Assembly: GCA_031288175.1 (NCBI GenBank)
Contig: JAITRW010000040.1
Span: forward strand, 124,001-188,000
Source: Tannerellaceae bacterium
GTDB taxonomy: Bacteria > Bacteroidota > Bacteroidia > Bacteroidales > Tannerellaceae
Direction of reading: 5' to 3'
Length of the DNA: 64,000 nucleotides
Shown here: one piece after another, positions 1 to 10,005 of the stretch
Layout: each line of letters starts with the position of its first letter
How positions within the stretch are numbered: position 1 is the first letter of the stretch
Notes under the pieces: model-generated
The model's input: only the letters and a program-made list of their open reading frames with translations
Told to the model about the DNA's origin: nothing
Database searches by the model: none
Translations under genes and position numbers: made by a program

Positions 1-150
1 TCCCAAATCGGTTTGCCTTCTCTTTTCGTGATTGTAATAGTAATGTTTACTTCTATGCTTCCGACTTGTCATTTTTTTCGTTCACTACACCTTTCCTGCA
101 TGAGATATTAGGCATAAAGGTAGTAGTGTTTTTCCTTTTCCTTATCTATT

Positions 151-840
151 TCAGTGAAAAAAATAGGTTTTGAGCGCCGTCCAATCGTCGGCAAGTGCTT
201 TCATATCTGAATACAAACGATGGGTACCCGCTTGAATAAGGACATCATCGGCAAGCGGACCTGTATTGACAGCGACGGTGAAGATACCGGCAGCGACGGC
301 AGATTGTATTCCCAATGGAGCATTCTCTACTACAAGAGCTTGCGAAGCGGAGACACCTGCCTTCCGTAACCCAATAAGGTAAGGTTCGGGATGGGGCTTA
401 CCATGAACGACATCAAAAGCGGTAACGATCTTATGGCTATCAAAGTATCCTGGAAAATCTTCGCTGAGAGCATCAAGGAGGGTATGCTGCGCCGAGCCAG
501 TGACTACGACAATTTGCACACCGGAGTCTTTAACCTTTTCCAATACACTGAGAGCATTGCGCATAGGTTGTCTCCTGATGTGATAACTCTCAAACAAGAC
601 AGTTTTTTCTTGATAAATTGTATATCTCTCGTCAGAGGTAGCATGACGATTATATGTACGGAGGAAAAGCTTATCAATGGTATCTTCTCCCGTCATCCCT
701 TCAAACAAATAAAAGTCGGTATCGGAAAAGACGAGGTGATGCTGTGCCGCCACTTCCGACCATGCCTTAACGTGCGCAGGCATCGAATCATACAACGTCC
801 CGTCCATATCGAACAGGACAGCTTTAAGCGCAGATGGCAT
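151..840 (-). CDS. HAD-superfamily hydrolase (beta-phosphoglucomutase-like)
   Basis: ORF 229 aa with N-terminal VLFDMDGTLYDS (HAD motif I), VVVTGSA and GKPHPEPYL motifs. Confidence 0.9.
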   Translation of the reverse strand: MPSALKAVLFDMDGTLYDSMPAHVKAWSEVAAQHHLVFSDTDFYLFEGMTGEDTIDKLFLRTYNRHATSDERYTIYQEKTVLFESYHIRRQPMRNALSVLEKVKDSGVQIVVVTGSAQHTLLDALSEDFPGYFDSHKIVTAFDVVHGKPHPEPYLIGLRKAGVSASQALVVENAPLGIQSAVAAGIFTVAVNTGPLADDVLIQAGTHRLYSDMKALADDWTALKTYFFH

Positions 841-849
841 TAGAACAGA

Positions 850-2160
850 TTAATAACCCGGTTTCTTGAGCAACGTGAACATATTCTTTTTATACGTTTC
901 CACCCCCGGTTGATCAAAGGGATTGACGCCAAGCATATACCCACTGATGCCGCAAGCCTTTTCGAAGAAATAGAAAAGTTGCCCGATATAATAGGGAGAA
1001 ATTTCAGGAAGGGTGATCTTGATGTTAGGGGCATTCCCCTCGACATGAGCCATGCAAGTACCAAGTTCAGCCATTTTGTTGACTTCGTCTACACGCCGTC
1101 CGGCAAGGTAGTTGAGACCGTCAAGGTCGTTCGCATCGGAAGGTACTACAACTTTGTGAGAGGGACTTTCCACGGAAATAACCGTCTCAAAAATACTACG
1201 CTCACCATCTTGTATCCACTGCCCCATGGAATGAAGATCGGTAGTGAGATCCACAGAAGCGGGAAAGATACCTTTCCCTTCTTTCCCTTCACTTTCGCCA
1301 TAAAGTTGCTTCCACCATTCAGCGATATAATGAAGTTTAGGATGGAAGTTGGCAAGTATCTCTATCTTCTTGCCTCTAAGATAGAGTTCATTCCGGACGA
1401 CGGCATAAATAGCAGCAAGGTTCTGTGCAAAAGGGACACCCGTAGCGGTCGCCTTTTCCATGTCTGCAGCTCCTTTAACCAAATCACGTACACTCACCCC
1501 TGCTACAGCAATAGGTAACAATCCGACGGGAGTAAGCACGGAGAAACGGCCACCGACATTGTCGGGAATCACAAAGGTCGTATAACCTTCTTGAGTAGCG
1601 AGGGTACGCAAGGCGCCACGTCGTGCGTCGGTGACAGCAATGATACGTGTACGGGCTTCTTCTTTTCCAACAGCTTCTTCAAGTTGCTTTTTCAAGATAC
1701 GGAAAGCAATAGCCGGTTCGGTCGTTGTCCCCGATTTGGAAATATTAATAAGGCCAAATTGTTTCCCTTTAAGTACGGCGGAAAGTTCAAAAAGGTAATC
1801 CTCACCTATATTTTGTCCGGCATAGAGAATAACTGGGTCCTCACGTTCTGTTTGCAGCAAGTCGAAACTATTGTTGACAGCTTCCAATACAGCACGTGCA
1901 CCCAAATAACTACCTCCAATACCAATAACAACTACGATTTTACACTTTTTCCGAAGTTGTATCGCCGCTCTTTCAATCTCCACCAAACTATCTTCCGTAA
2001 TAGAAGACGGTAGATGTACCCAACCCAAAAAATCGCTACCTGCACCCTTACCACTATGCAGGAGGGCATTACACTCCTGTGCTTTGGATTCTTGGGCGAC
2101 TATGTGTTCTTTGGTAACCATTCCCCGAGTCTTTTCAATGTCCAAAGTAATCGTTTTCAT
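850..2160 (-). CDS. pgi: Glucose-6-phosphate isomerase
   Basis: 436 aa; [60 protein letters not shown] motifs. Confidence 0.97.
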   Translation of the reverse strand: MKTITLDIEKTRGMVTKEHIVAQESKAQECNALLHSGKGAGSDFLGWVHLPSSITEDSLVEIERAAIQLRKKCKIVVVIGIGGSYLGARAVLEAVNNSFDLLQTEREDPVILYAGQNIGEDYLFELSAVLKGKQFGLINISKSGTTTEPAIAFRILKKQLEEAVGKEEARTRIIAVTDARRGALRTLATQEGYTTFVIPDNVGGRFSVLTPVGLLPIAVAGVSVRDLVKGAADMEKATATGVPFAQNLAAIYAVVRNELYLRGKKIEILANFHPKLHYIAEWWKQLYGESEGKEGKGIFPASVDLTTDLHSMGQWIQDGERSIFETVISVESPSHKVVVPSDANDLDGLNYLAGRRVDEVNKMAELGTCMAHVEGNAPNIKITLPEISPYYIGQLFYFFEKACGISGYMLGVNPFDQPGVETYKKNMFTLLKKPGY

Positions 2161-2193
2161 CCCTTATTCTCTTTTTGCGTTAGATCTATTGCT

Positions 2194-3117
2194 TCAGTTA
2201 TTCACCCGGAATCTCTCGTCACCTTTCGTCAAAAAGGCAAGGGCCTGCCGTATAGCGGCGATACCTGCATTGAAGTTGGCTTCAGCGGTTTGTGCACCCA
2301 TTTTTTTCGGGGTAGAAAAATAACGATCAGGATAGGAAGCAGCCAAATCGGCATGGATGTCCGGCCGAATGTCGGAGAGATAACGGAAATCCGGCCGTTC
2401 GGCGAACATACGGGCAAGACAAGGTTCGCAAATCACTTCTTTACGAGCAGTATTGACAAGTATAGCTCCTTGGGGAAGGAGACTAAGAAACTCGTAATTA
2501 ATGGATTTTTTCGTTTCCTTCGTAACAGGGATATGGAGAGAGACGATGGGACAAGTACGGAACAGATCAGCAACAGAATCAAGCGATTTGACATTATCAT
2601 TTTCGATAACCTCTGAGGGACAGAAAGCATCGTAGGCACACACCTCCATCCCGAAACCTTGTGCAAGACATGCGACATGACGTCCAACATTTCCATAGGC
2701 AAGTATACCCAACTTTTTTCCTCTCAACTCTGTTCCCGCCGTACCGGAATAGAAGTTACGAACGGTATATATCAACATTCCAAACACCAACTCAGCCACG
2801 GCGTTGGCATTCTGGCCCGGCGTGTTCATCACACAGATACCTCGTTCAGTGGCCGCTACTAAATCAATATTGTCGTATCCTGCCCCGGCACGCACGATAA
2901 CTCTCAAATGTCCAGCCGCTGACAATATTTCCTTATCTATTTTGTCACTACGAACAATTAAGGCATCTACCTCCTTTATCGCCTCCTCCAGGCAATGCCG
3001 GTCTGTATATTTTTCAAGCAATGACAATTCACAACCTGCCGTAGTTACTATCCCGCGAATAGCTTCCAGCGCTGCAGGAGAGAAAGGTTTTTCCGTAGCT
3101 ACCAACACTTTTATCAT
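2194..3117 (-). CDS. serA: D-3-phosphoglycerate dehydrogenase (D-2-hydroxyacid dehydrogenase family)
   Basis: VIVRAGAGYDNIDLVAA, NTPGQNANAVAEL, NAD-binding LGILAYGNVGRHVA; adjacent to serC. Confidence 0.9.
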   Translation of the reverse strand: MIKVLVATEKPFSPAALEAIRGIVTTAGCELSLLEKYTDRHCLEEAIKEVDALIVRSDKIDKEILSAAGHLRVIVRAGAGYDNIDLVAATERGICVMNTPGQNANAVAELVFGMLIYTVRNFYSGTAGTELRGKKLGILAYGNVGRHVACLAQGFGMEVCAYDAFCPSEVIENDNVKSLDSVADLFRTCPIVSLHIPVTKETKKSINYEFLSLLPQGAILVNTARKEVICEPCLARMFAERPDFRYLSDIRPDIHADLAASYPDRYFSTPKKMGAQTAEANFNAGIAAIRQALAFLTKGDERFRVNN

Positions 3118-3123
3118 GGACGC

Positions 3124-4191
3124 TCAATGTTGTTTTTCAAATTCTTTCATCACTTCCACCAAAGCTTCCACACTACTTTTCGGCATTGCATTGTAGATTG
3201 AGGCACGAAAACCACCTACCGAACGATGTCCTTTAATCCCCACCATACCGGCAGCAGATGCAAACTTGTTGAAGTCTTCTTCCAAATCTTTGTATTCGTC
3301 AGTCATCACAAAACAGACATTCATCAACGAACGGTCTTCGGGGATAGCAGTTCCCCGGAAAAGTTTATTACGATCAATTTCATCGTAAAGGAGGGTGGCT
3401 TTCTCTTCATTCCGTTTCGCAATTTTAGCTACCCCTCCCTCTTTTTTATACCATTTCAAAGTCTGCAAGGCAGCGAAGACAGGTAAAACGGGAGGGGTAT
3501 TGAACATTGATTCCTTCCTAATATGGGTATTGTAATCAAGCATCGTAGGGATAGGCCTATCCACATGCCCCAAGGCATCTTTACGGACGATTATCAAAGC
3601 TACGCCGGATGGACCGAGATTCTTTTGTGCACCGGCATAGATAACATCGTATTTGGAAACATCCAATGGACGGGAAAAAATGTCAGAAGACATATCGGAA
3701 GCGAGGCGTGCCTTTACATCAGGATCTTGCCGAAGTTGAGTACCAAAGATAGTATTGTTTGAAGTAAAATGGAAATAATCCACATCATCCGTTACCGTGT
3801 AATTTTTCGGGATGTAGGTATAGTTAGCCTCTTTTGAGGAAGCGACAATATCTACCTCGCCAAAAAATTTAGCTTCTTTGATCGCATTGGCTGCCCATGT
3901 ACCGCTATCCAAATAGGCTGCTTTTTTATTCAACAAATTAAACGGCACCATACAGAATTGCAAACTGGCACCGCCCCCAAGAAATATCACTTCGTACCCA
4001 TCAGGGACGTTCAGCAGCTCTTTCACCAATTCACGAGCTTCGCTACTCACGGCAAGGAACTCTTTACTCCTATGGGAAACTTCCATTATTGACAAGCCTG
4101 TATCGGCGAAATTCGCTACCGCCGCTACCGTGTTCCGGATAGTGTAATCACTCAGGATAGAAGGCCCCGCATAAAAATTATGCTTCTTCAT
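3124..4191 (-). CDS. serC: Phosphoserine aminotransferase
   Basis: [13 protein letters not shown] start; [28 protein letters not shown]-lysine motif. Confidence 0.97.
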   Translation of the reverse strand: MKKHNFYAGPSILSDYTIRNTVAAVANFADTGLSIMEVSHRSKEFLAVSSEARELVKELLNVPDGYEVIFLGGGASLQFCMVPFNLLNKKAAYLDSGTWAANAIKEAKFFGEVDIVASSKEANYTYIPKNYTVTDDVDYFHFTSNNTIFGTQLRQDPDVKARLASDMSSDIFSRPLDVSKYDVIYAGAQKNLGPSGVALIIVRKDALGHVDRPIPTMLDYNTHIRKESMFNTPPVLPVFAALQTLKWYKKEGGVAKIAKRNEEKATLLYDEIDRNKLFRGTAIPEDRSLMNVCFVMTDEYKDLEEDFNKFASAAGMVGIKGHRSVGGFRASIYNAMPKSSVEALVEVMKEFEKQH

Positions 4192-4231
4192 ACTAAATCT
4201 TTATCTGCGTTATGTATGCCCGACAAGGCCG

Positions 4232-4239
4232 CAAATGTA
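4232..4239 (-). promoter_or_regulatory. Putative Bacteroidetes -7 box (TACATTTG) upstream of serC
   Basis: Matches TAnnTTTG on the minus strand about 40 nt upstream of the serC start; no clear -33 element. Confidence 0.4.
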
Positions 4240-4243
4240 AAGT

Positions 4244-5131
4244 TTATTTATCTTCTACGGCTCTACCTTGTGATATTTTGGAGCCGGGTGGCACGTCATG
4301 AGTTAGCCAGACGTTACCACCGATGATGGAATCCCGTCCAATAGTAATACGTCCAAGTACAGAAGTATTGGAATAAATCGTCACGTTATCTTCGATGATA
4401 GGATGACGAGGAATAGAGAGAGGCTCACCATTTTCATCCAGCGTATATTTCTTTGCTCCAAGTGTGACGCCCTGATAAAGACGGACATGATTACCGATAA
4501 CCGCCGTTTCCCCTATCACAACTCCCGTCCCGTGGTCTATACCGAAAAACTCTCCTATACAGGCGCCGGGATGGATATCTATCCCTGTTTTTGAATGAGC
4601 TATCTCAGTAATGATACGGGGAATCATGGGGACATTCATTAAAAGGAGTTCGTGTGCCACACGTTGGTAAAGGATAGCCTGGGTAGCAGGGTATGAGAAA
4701 ATCACCTCACTGATATTCTTGGCAGCAGGATCACCAACCAAAATAGATTTCACGTCGGTAGAGAGAAGGTATTGTATATACGGTATTTTATCAATAAGCG
4801 CCATAGTGATATGGGAAGCCTGCCTATCCGCATCGGGCTTATCTTTTCCAAAACATAACCCGCGCCGGATCTGTTCGTTCAGCAGATCGAAGATCTTCTC
4901 CAGACGTTTGCAGGTATTTTCGGTTTTACCTATATCGGTATCGAAAAAACCGGGGAAAACGACTGCACGTAGCAAGCAAAGTATTTTTTCAAGATCGTCA
5001 ATCGAAGGCGCTATATTCTTAGGTAAAGAGAGATAAGGATAATTTGCTTGCGACAAAGTTTCCGCAATAGTCGCTATCCGGCCTGTGATTTCCATCCTGT
5101 CCATTATATATTTATAGTCTAAGTTATTCAA
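4244..5131 (-). CDS. cysE: Serine O-acetyltransferase
   Basis: Hexapeptide-repeat left-handed beta-helix: DIHPGACIGEFFGIDHGTGVVIGETAVIGNHVRLYQGVTLGAK. Confidence 0.95.
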   Translation of the reverse strand: MNNLDYKYIMDRMEITGRIATIAETLSQANYPYLSLPKNIAPSIDDLEKILCLLRAVVFPGFFDTDIGKTENTCKRLEKIFDLLNEQIRRGLCFGKDKPDADRQASHITMALIDKIPYIQYLLSTDVKSILVGDPAAKNISEVIFSYPATQAILYQRVAHELLLMNVPMIPRIITEIAHSKTGIDIHPGACIGEFFGIDHGTGVVIGETAVIGNHVRLYQGVTLGAKKYTLDENGEPLSIPRHPIIEDNVTIYSNTSVLGRITIGRDSIIGGNVWLTHDVPPGSKISQGRAVEDK

Positions 5132-7349
5132 TAACGTCCCATTCGGGGAAATATCTAAGGGTTGTATTCCAGTCTCTCCCGAAACCGAAGTAGATGTAAC
5201 CGTTCAACGAAAACATGCAATGTACGGATTCCTGCCAAGTTTCCGGCAAGCGGGATTTATGCGCCCAAACACGTTGTCCTGTATCGAATAGCCAGATATC
5301 TCCATTCGTATCGGCTACATAGACATTCTCACCATGCGCTACACCGGTAAGATATAAGCCTTCACCCGGCATGTCGGGCAAGTTTTCCCAAGTTTCTCCC
5401 CTATCTGTTGAGAAGTGGAGTTTCCTATTACCCACAGGTGCTGCACCTGACGTCCTTAAACCCAGGCCTGCATAGAGGGTGTCGCTAATGACGGTAGCAA
5501 AACCTCCGTAGAAACTTTCGGGGAAATTGTTTTTTTTCCTCCACACACATTTTCTGCTTTGGTTTCGGTCACCCAGGCTTATTGTCCACACGTCGCTCGT
5601 AATGATCTCTACGGAGGAATTACGCTGAACTCCTCCTATAAGGTAGACTTCATCGCCATGGGCACAACCGATACTGCCATATGTTGACCCGGGACTCAAT
5701 TCTCTTTCGTATTCTATCTCATGCCAATTGTTGAAGGTTGGGTCGTAGTAGTTGAATCCATCCGATACGATATTATTTTGATCTATTCCACCGTAAGCAA
5801 CGATGACGTCTTTGGTTTCTCCTCCCATAACGGCGGCAGTCATCATCCAGCTACGCTTAGCGCCGTAAGCACGTTGCTGTAACCATCCCCTGGCCGGATC
5901 ATAGCAGTACAGCTCGTTTAGCATAGAAAGCCCGTCGTCTCCCCCGAAAACGTATCCTCTTGAGCCTAAAGTGACATAGGAGGCCGAGCGCACGGTACGC
6001 AGATTACCTCCATAAGAGGCTACTGTGGAAAAGACCGATGGCGTCTCTATCGTTTGTTGTTCACCATACGTCGTTGATACATTGTTTTGAGCAAATGCAC
6101 GTACGTAATATGTAACTCCACCTCTCATATTATATAAGAAGGTATTGAATGTCCCCAATCCATGGAGAATTTGCTGTTTGTAGTCATTGATTGTAGGTAA
6201 GGGATTCACCGACCAGCATATACCGGCAACCGGAATACCACCATTTCCCTGGCTTATTACTTCACCACCTACGCGAAGTACGCCAGGCCGTTCAATCTCA
6301 ATGGGAAAGGTCGTAACTTCGGGCAGTTCACTGAGAGTACAGATAGAAATAGTAGCACCGTATGCCACACCGTACTTGTTGATGGCATATACACGGATAT
6401 AATATTCCGTATTAGACAACAAATCTCTGAGGGTACTTTTGAATATGCCCTGACCGTCACCACAACGTATGGTATCATCAACTTCTATGGTGGGATCGGC
6501 ATGGTCTGTGCTATAACAGAAACCCCGTTCGGTTATAGGGGCTTCGCCGGCCTCAATGATATTCCCTTGCAGGGTGATTTCCTCATAACCGACAGACATG
6601 ATCTGGGGAGAAGAGACACTACTCCTTCCATCAAGGGTTATGACAGTCTTCTCGTTGCCGAGGGCCGTACCGGTATGGTTTGTGACGAAGGCCTGGATGT
6701 AGTAAGTAGTTGCAGGGTCTAAACCTTCCAAAGTGCAAGCGAAGGTATCTGTCTCCATATAACTCACAAGAGAATCCTTCGGAGCAGAGATTGACGTAAG
6801 TGATACTGTGGAATAGTAGAATCCCCGACGGATGATTTCTCCTTCCCCTTTGTGAACTATTCGTCCATAGGCAACAAACGAGTCGGCCTGTACCTCGTCT
6901 GCTTCCAACGTCTCTACGCTACTCAGCCCCTGTACGGTAGTAAAGTACCATTCCTTACTGTACTGCGTACCTATTTTGTTACGAGCATAAGCTCGGACAT
7001 AGTACGCGGTAGTGCTTTTGAGTGATTTTATTATTAGAGAAAAAGTACCTTTTCCACCATCACTCGCCTTCATGCTATCACCTTGCATATAGTCTTGCGG
7101 TAAGGTAGTCTCCGGACGCCATTGGAACCCTGTCTCTATGACGGGGGCACCATTTTCCTGCATTACATTTCCGTAGACCGTTACTTGGGTTGCTTTAAGA
7201 GAGCCGGTAGAATCTATAACTACTTCGGGAATTTCGGCGCCAAATATTTCGTCACGTATTTCAGGTTCTTCGGCACAGCCGACCAAGGTAAAGAAAACCA
7301 CTGCGGTCAAAAGGATGGTGTAAAGAAAAATATGGACTGTTCGTTTCAT
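5124..7349 (-). CDS. Lipoprotein with fibronectin-III-like repeats and kelch-like C-terminal beta-propeller
   Basis: Lipobox FFTLVGCAEE; repeated TTYYVRAYARNKIGTQYS / TTYYIQAFVTNHTGTALG / TEYYIRVYAINKYGVAYG / VTYYVRAFAQNNVSTTYG units; kelch-like GYVFGGDDGL, IVAYGGI, VYLIGGV. Confidence 0.8.
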   Translation of the reverse strand: MKRTVHIFLYTILLTAVVFFTLVGCAEEPEIRDEIFGAEIPEVVIDSTGSLKATQVTVYGNVMQENGAPVIETGFQWRPETTLPQDYMQGDSMKASDGGKGTFSLIIKSLKSTTAYYVRAYARNKIGTQYSKEWYFTTVQGLSSVETLEADEVQADSFVAYGRIVHKGEGEIIRRGFYYSTVSLTSISAPKDSLVSYMETDTFACTLEGLDPATTYYIQAFVTNHTGTALGNEKTVITLDGRSSVSSPQIMSVGYEEITLQGNIIEAGEAPITERGFCYSTDHADPTIEVDDTIRCGDGQGIFKSTLRDLLSNTEYYIRVYAINKYGVAYGATISICTLSELPEVTTFPIEIERPGVLRVGGEVISQGNGGIPVAGICWSVNPLPTINDYKQQILHGLGTFNTFLYNMRGGVTYYVRAFAQNNVSTTYGEQQTIETPSVFSTVASYGGNLRTVRSASYVTLGSRGYVFGGDDGLSMLNELYCYDPARGWLQQRAYGAKRSWMMTAAVMGGETKDVIVAYGGIDQNNIVSDGFNYYDPTFNNWHEIEYERELSPGSTYGSIGCAHGDEVYLIGGVQRNSSVEIITSDVWTISLGDRNQSRKCVWRKKNNFPESFYGGFATVISDTLYAGLGLRTSGAAPVGNRKLHFSTDRGETWENLPDMPGEGLYLTGVAHGENVYVADTNGDIWLFDTGQRVWAHKSRLPETWQESVHCMFSLNGYIYFGFGRDWNTTLRYFPEWDVIE

Positions 7350-7352
7350 GAT

Positions 7353-8336
7353 TCAAAATAAAAGACCTATACCCAAATTTATTTCTGCATAGGCAAAGTC
7401 TACTACAGCACATCCAAAGCCGACGAAGAGCTTTTTATGTCGTAACGACAAGTCGGCTTCAATGGTCATACCGCGATAATTATAATCGGGGTAGGTACAC
7501 CATGCGGTAGAGCTTCGACCACTTTGTTTATCTGTTAAGGTATAACTATAAAGTTGAATACGTTGGCCGTATCCGATACCGGCAGACAGCAGTATATGGT
7601 ATGGTACCTCGTATAGCAATCCTGTCGTCAAGCGATAACTGTTGAACCATTTTGGCATACCGTCGGCTACGATAGAGATTGCCTCCTTTTCCGGCATAGG
7701 ATCTATCACGGTAAGTTTGTCGGGGAATTGGCGAATGCGGTAGAGTGGCTTGTGAAAGATGACATGACTACATTTATAACGTGTATAGAACCCCCATTTC
7801 TGAGGATAGAGGAATCCTATTGAAAGTCCCAGGGGAGTTTCTTTCGACCCACTGTAAGCCAGCAGTATGAGCGGACGCTTCTTGGGGAATCCAGGTATTA
7901 CGGTTGTCTTTGTCACTTTGGCAACGCTGTCTATTGGTTTGGGAGCAACGGACATGTCAACAGACAGAGGATACCGGAGAGCCGACAGTTCCCTGCCCGG
8001 TCTAAGAAAGATACCTGCCGCATAACCGATTTCCAACAAAGTTATTACCGACGTATCGGCAAGGTTATCAGACAGACACTGGTGGCAACGGTCAATCAGG
8101 TTTTGCATCGAAGGACGCATTCCGGGGTTGTCTACCCAGATCCAGATAAGTCCCCCAACACTATACAGGTCACAACTTTGGAGGCCTTCACTGAAGTACA
8201 TTCGTGCGTCACTATAGTCACCACGAGCCAATGCTTCATCAGCGTCAGCGTTATAGGGCGCTTTATATTGAGCACTCAGTGAAGCCGTCAGCACAAGGCA
8301 AACCACTATAGTGAGGAGTTTGATTTTCATAATCAA
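7353..8336 (-). CDS. Secreted protein with TPR-like N-terminus and beta-barrel-like C-terminus (outer membrane, hypothetical)
   Basis: Signal peptide IKLLTIVVCLVLTASLSAQ; DADEALARGDYSDARMYFSEG TPR-like motif; C-terminus alternates and ends in aromatic (GIGLLF). Confidence 0.6.
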   Translation of the reverse strand: MIMKIKLLTIVVCLVLTASLSAQYKAPYNADADEALARGDYSDARMYFSEGLQSCDLYSVGGLIWIWVDNPGMRPSMQNLIDRCHQCLSDNLADTSVITLLEIGYAAGIFLRPGRELSALRYPLSVDMSVAPKPIDSVAKVTKTTVIPGFPKKRPLILLAYSGSKETPLGLSIGFLYPQKWGFYTRYKCSHVIFHKPLYRIRQFPDKLTVIDPMPEKEAISIVADGMPKWFNSYRLTTGLLYEVPYHILLSAGIGYGQRIQLYSYTLTDKQSGRSSTAWCTYPDYNYRGMTIEADLSLRHKKLFVGFGCAVVDFAYAEINLGIGLLF

Positions 8337-9806
8337 TTAATAATTTTCCACTCCCTGTCTGAGAAGAATGCCTTCATCGTTGTAAATATCAAACAGCCCA
8401 TCGACACGGGCGAAGGCACGGCCATCGGGCGCACTTTCGTTATACAGGTACTTGCATGGGATTCGTTCCTTTCCTTTCGCGTCTATCGCACCGTACAACC
8501 CTACGGTCCGTTTTTTAACGACCCTCAACCTACCGAAGGCTATCTTTTTCACTTCATAGATAGCAGAGATAGTTTCTTGTGGCTGATCATTATTCGCCAC
8601 CGTATTCATAGAGGCAATCTCTTCCGTCATCAGATCCGCATTCTCTTGCGGCAATATATCATTCACCGTATTCATTGGCATACTCTTCCCTGTTTCTGCC
8701 ACCGTATTCATCCGGATCAACAACATGAAGGACACGAACAACAAGAGCACCGCAGCGATAGCACTCACCATGGTGATGTAGGCTTTACGTTTACGTTCGC
8801 CCGGCGGGAACTCTTCTCCTGCCGATGTACCCTTTTTTCTCACGCCCAACACTATAGTCTCTTCGCCGGACGGCGAAGATTCTTTCCCCACCGCCGTAAT
8901 CTCTTTCACTCCTTCACCCAGCGCGTGGAGCATTTCTTTCACACTCCCGAAACGCTTTTCAGGAACTGTCTCCATCGCTCGCAGGATTGTTTTTGTCGTA
9001 CTTATCGAAAGATTGGGATTGAATTGACGCGGGTCTGCCAGCGCGCGCGTGGCACGCAGGATTGATTCTGTCGGCACATTACCTGTCACTGCGTAGTACA
9101 GTGTAGCTCCCAAAGAGTAGATGTCCGGCAACGCAGAAAATTCCGGTGTCCCTTCACTGTCGTATTGTTCAATAGCAGCAAAGCCTTTCGAGAGAGCCAG
9201 CATCGTCGTTGATGTATCCTCTACAAGAAGATCGAAGCGTTTCGATACCCCGAAATCAATCAGGCACGCATTGTCTTTCTCATCAATCAGGATGTTGCTC
9301 GGCTTGATATCCATATGAATGATTTGACGCGCATGTACGAAACTTAACGCTTCTCCAATCTGGCCGATATAACACAGGGCAACAGCCTCCGGCAACCGAC
9401 CCTCCTTTTCTATCTTTTCTTTCAGCGAACAACCTCTGATATATTCCATCACAATGTACGCCGTGTGATTCTCTTCGAATACTTCCAGCACCCCTACAAT
9501 ATACTTGTGCTGTACCGCTGAAAGGATCCGTGCCTCCGCAAGCAATTTTTCCTTGAATTTACTGAAAAGTTCCTTCCCTGCAACCGAATACACCTTCACT
9601 TCGGAACCATCTATTTCACGGCCACAGTAGTCTCGAAAAAAATATTCTTTGATCGCTACAGGTACTTCTGTTGCCGTGGAGCCCAATGATCCCTTCACTA
9701 CCGTCCGCCACACACCACGGTATGTGATCCCGAACCCTCCTTGTCCTACCACAGCGTCAATCCGGTATTTCCCGCCTTGCAATGTATATCCCTCGGGAAG
9801 ATGCAT
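8337..9806 (-). CDS. Membrane-anchored eukaryotic-like Ser/Thr protein kinase with C-terminal WG-repeat-like segment
   Basis: VGQGGFGITYRGVW, VAIKEYF, IHMDIKPSNILID, CLIDFGVSK; TM segment AYITMVSAIAAVLLLFVSFMLLI; start refined from 9896 to MHLPEGYTLQGGKYRID. Confidence 0.9.
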   Translation of the reverse strand: MHLPEGYTLQGGKYRIDAVVGQGGFGITYRGVWRTVVKGSLGSTATEVPVAIKEYFFRDYCGREIDGSEVKVYSVAGKELFSKFKEKLLAEARILSAVQHKYIVGVLEVFEENHTAYIVMEYIRGCSLKEKIEKEGRLPEAVALCYIGQIGEALSFVHARQIIHMDIKPSNILIDEKDNACLIDFGVSKRFDLLVEDTSTTMLALSKGFAAIEQYDSEGTPEFSALPDIYSLGATLYYAVTGNVPTESILRATRALADPRQFNPNLSISTTKTILRAMETVPEKRFGSVKEMLHALGEGVKEITAVGKESSPSGEETIVLGVRKKGTSAGEEFPPGERKRKAYITMVSAIAAVLLLFVSFMLLIRMNTVAETGKSMPMNTVNDILPQENADLMTEEIASMNTVANNDQPQETISAIYEVKKIAFGRLRVVKKRTVGLYGAIDAKGKERIPCKYLYNESAPDGRAFARVDGLFDIYNDEGILLRQGVENY

Positions 9807-10005
9807 AACCTGTCTTTTGTAAGTAGTTAATGATTCTCCTTTCGTTTCAAAGGTAAACGATTTCGCTTTTCTCAAAAATTCAAAGGCGACCGCCATATCA
9901 ACGCCCGCCTCCTACTTATAATCTCAATAATATATTTCAATAACACCGCAAAGATATACACTATACGGGAAAAACCTCTCACCTTCAGAGACTAATATTC
10001 TCCAC

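Noticed and set aside
391-2616. Plus-strand ORFs over the HAD, pgi and serA genes (391..843, 910..1518, 1591..2013, 2014..2616)
   Set aside because: Antisense to confidently assigned genes; no family resemblance.
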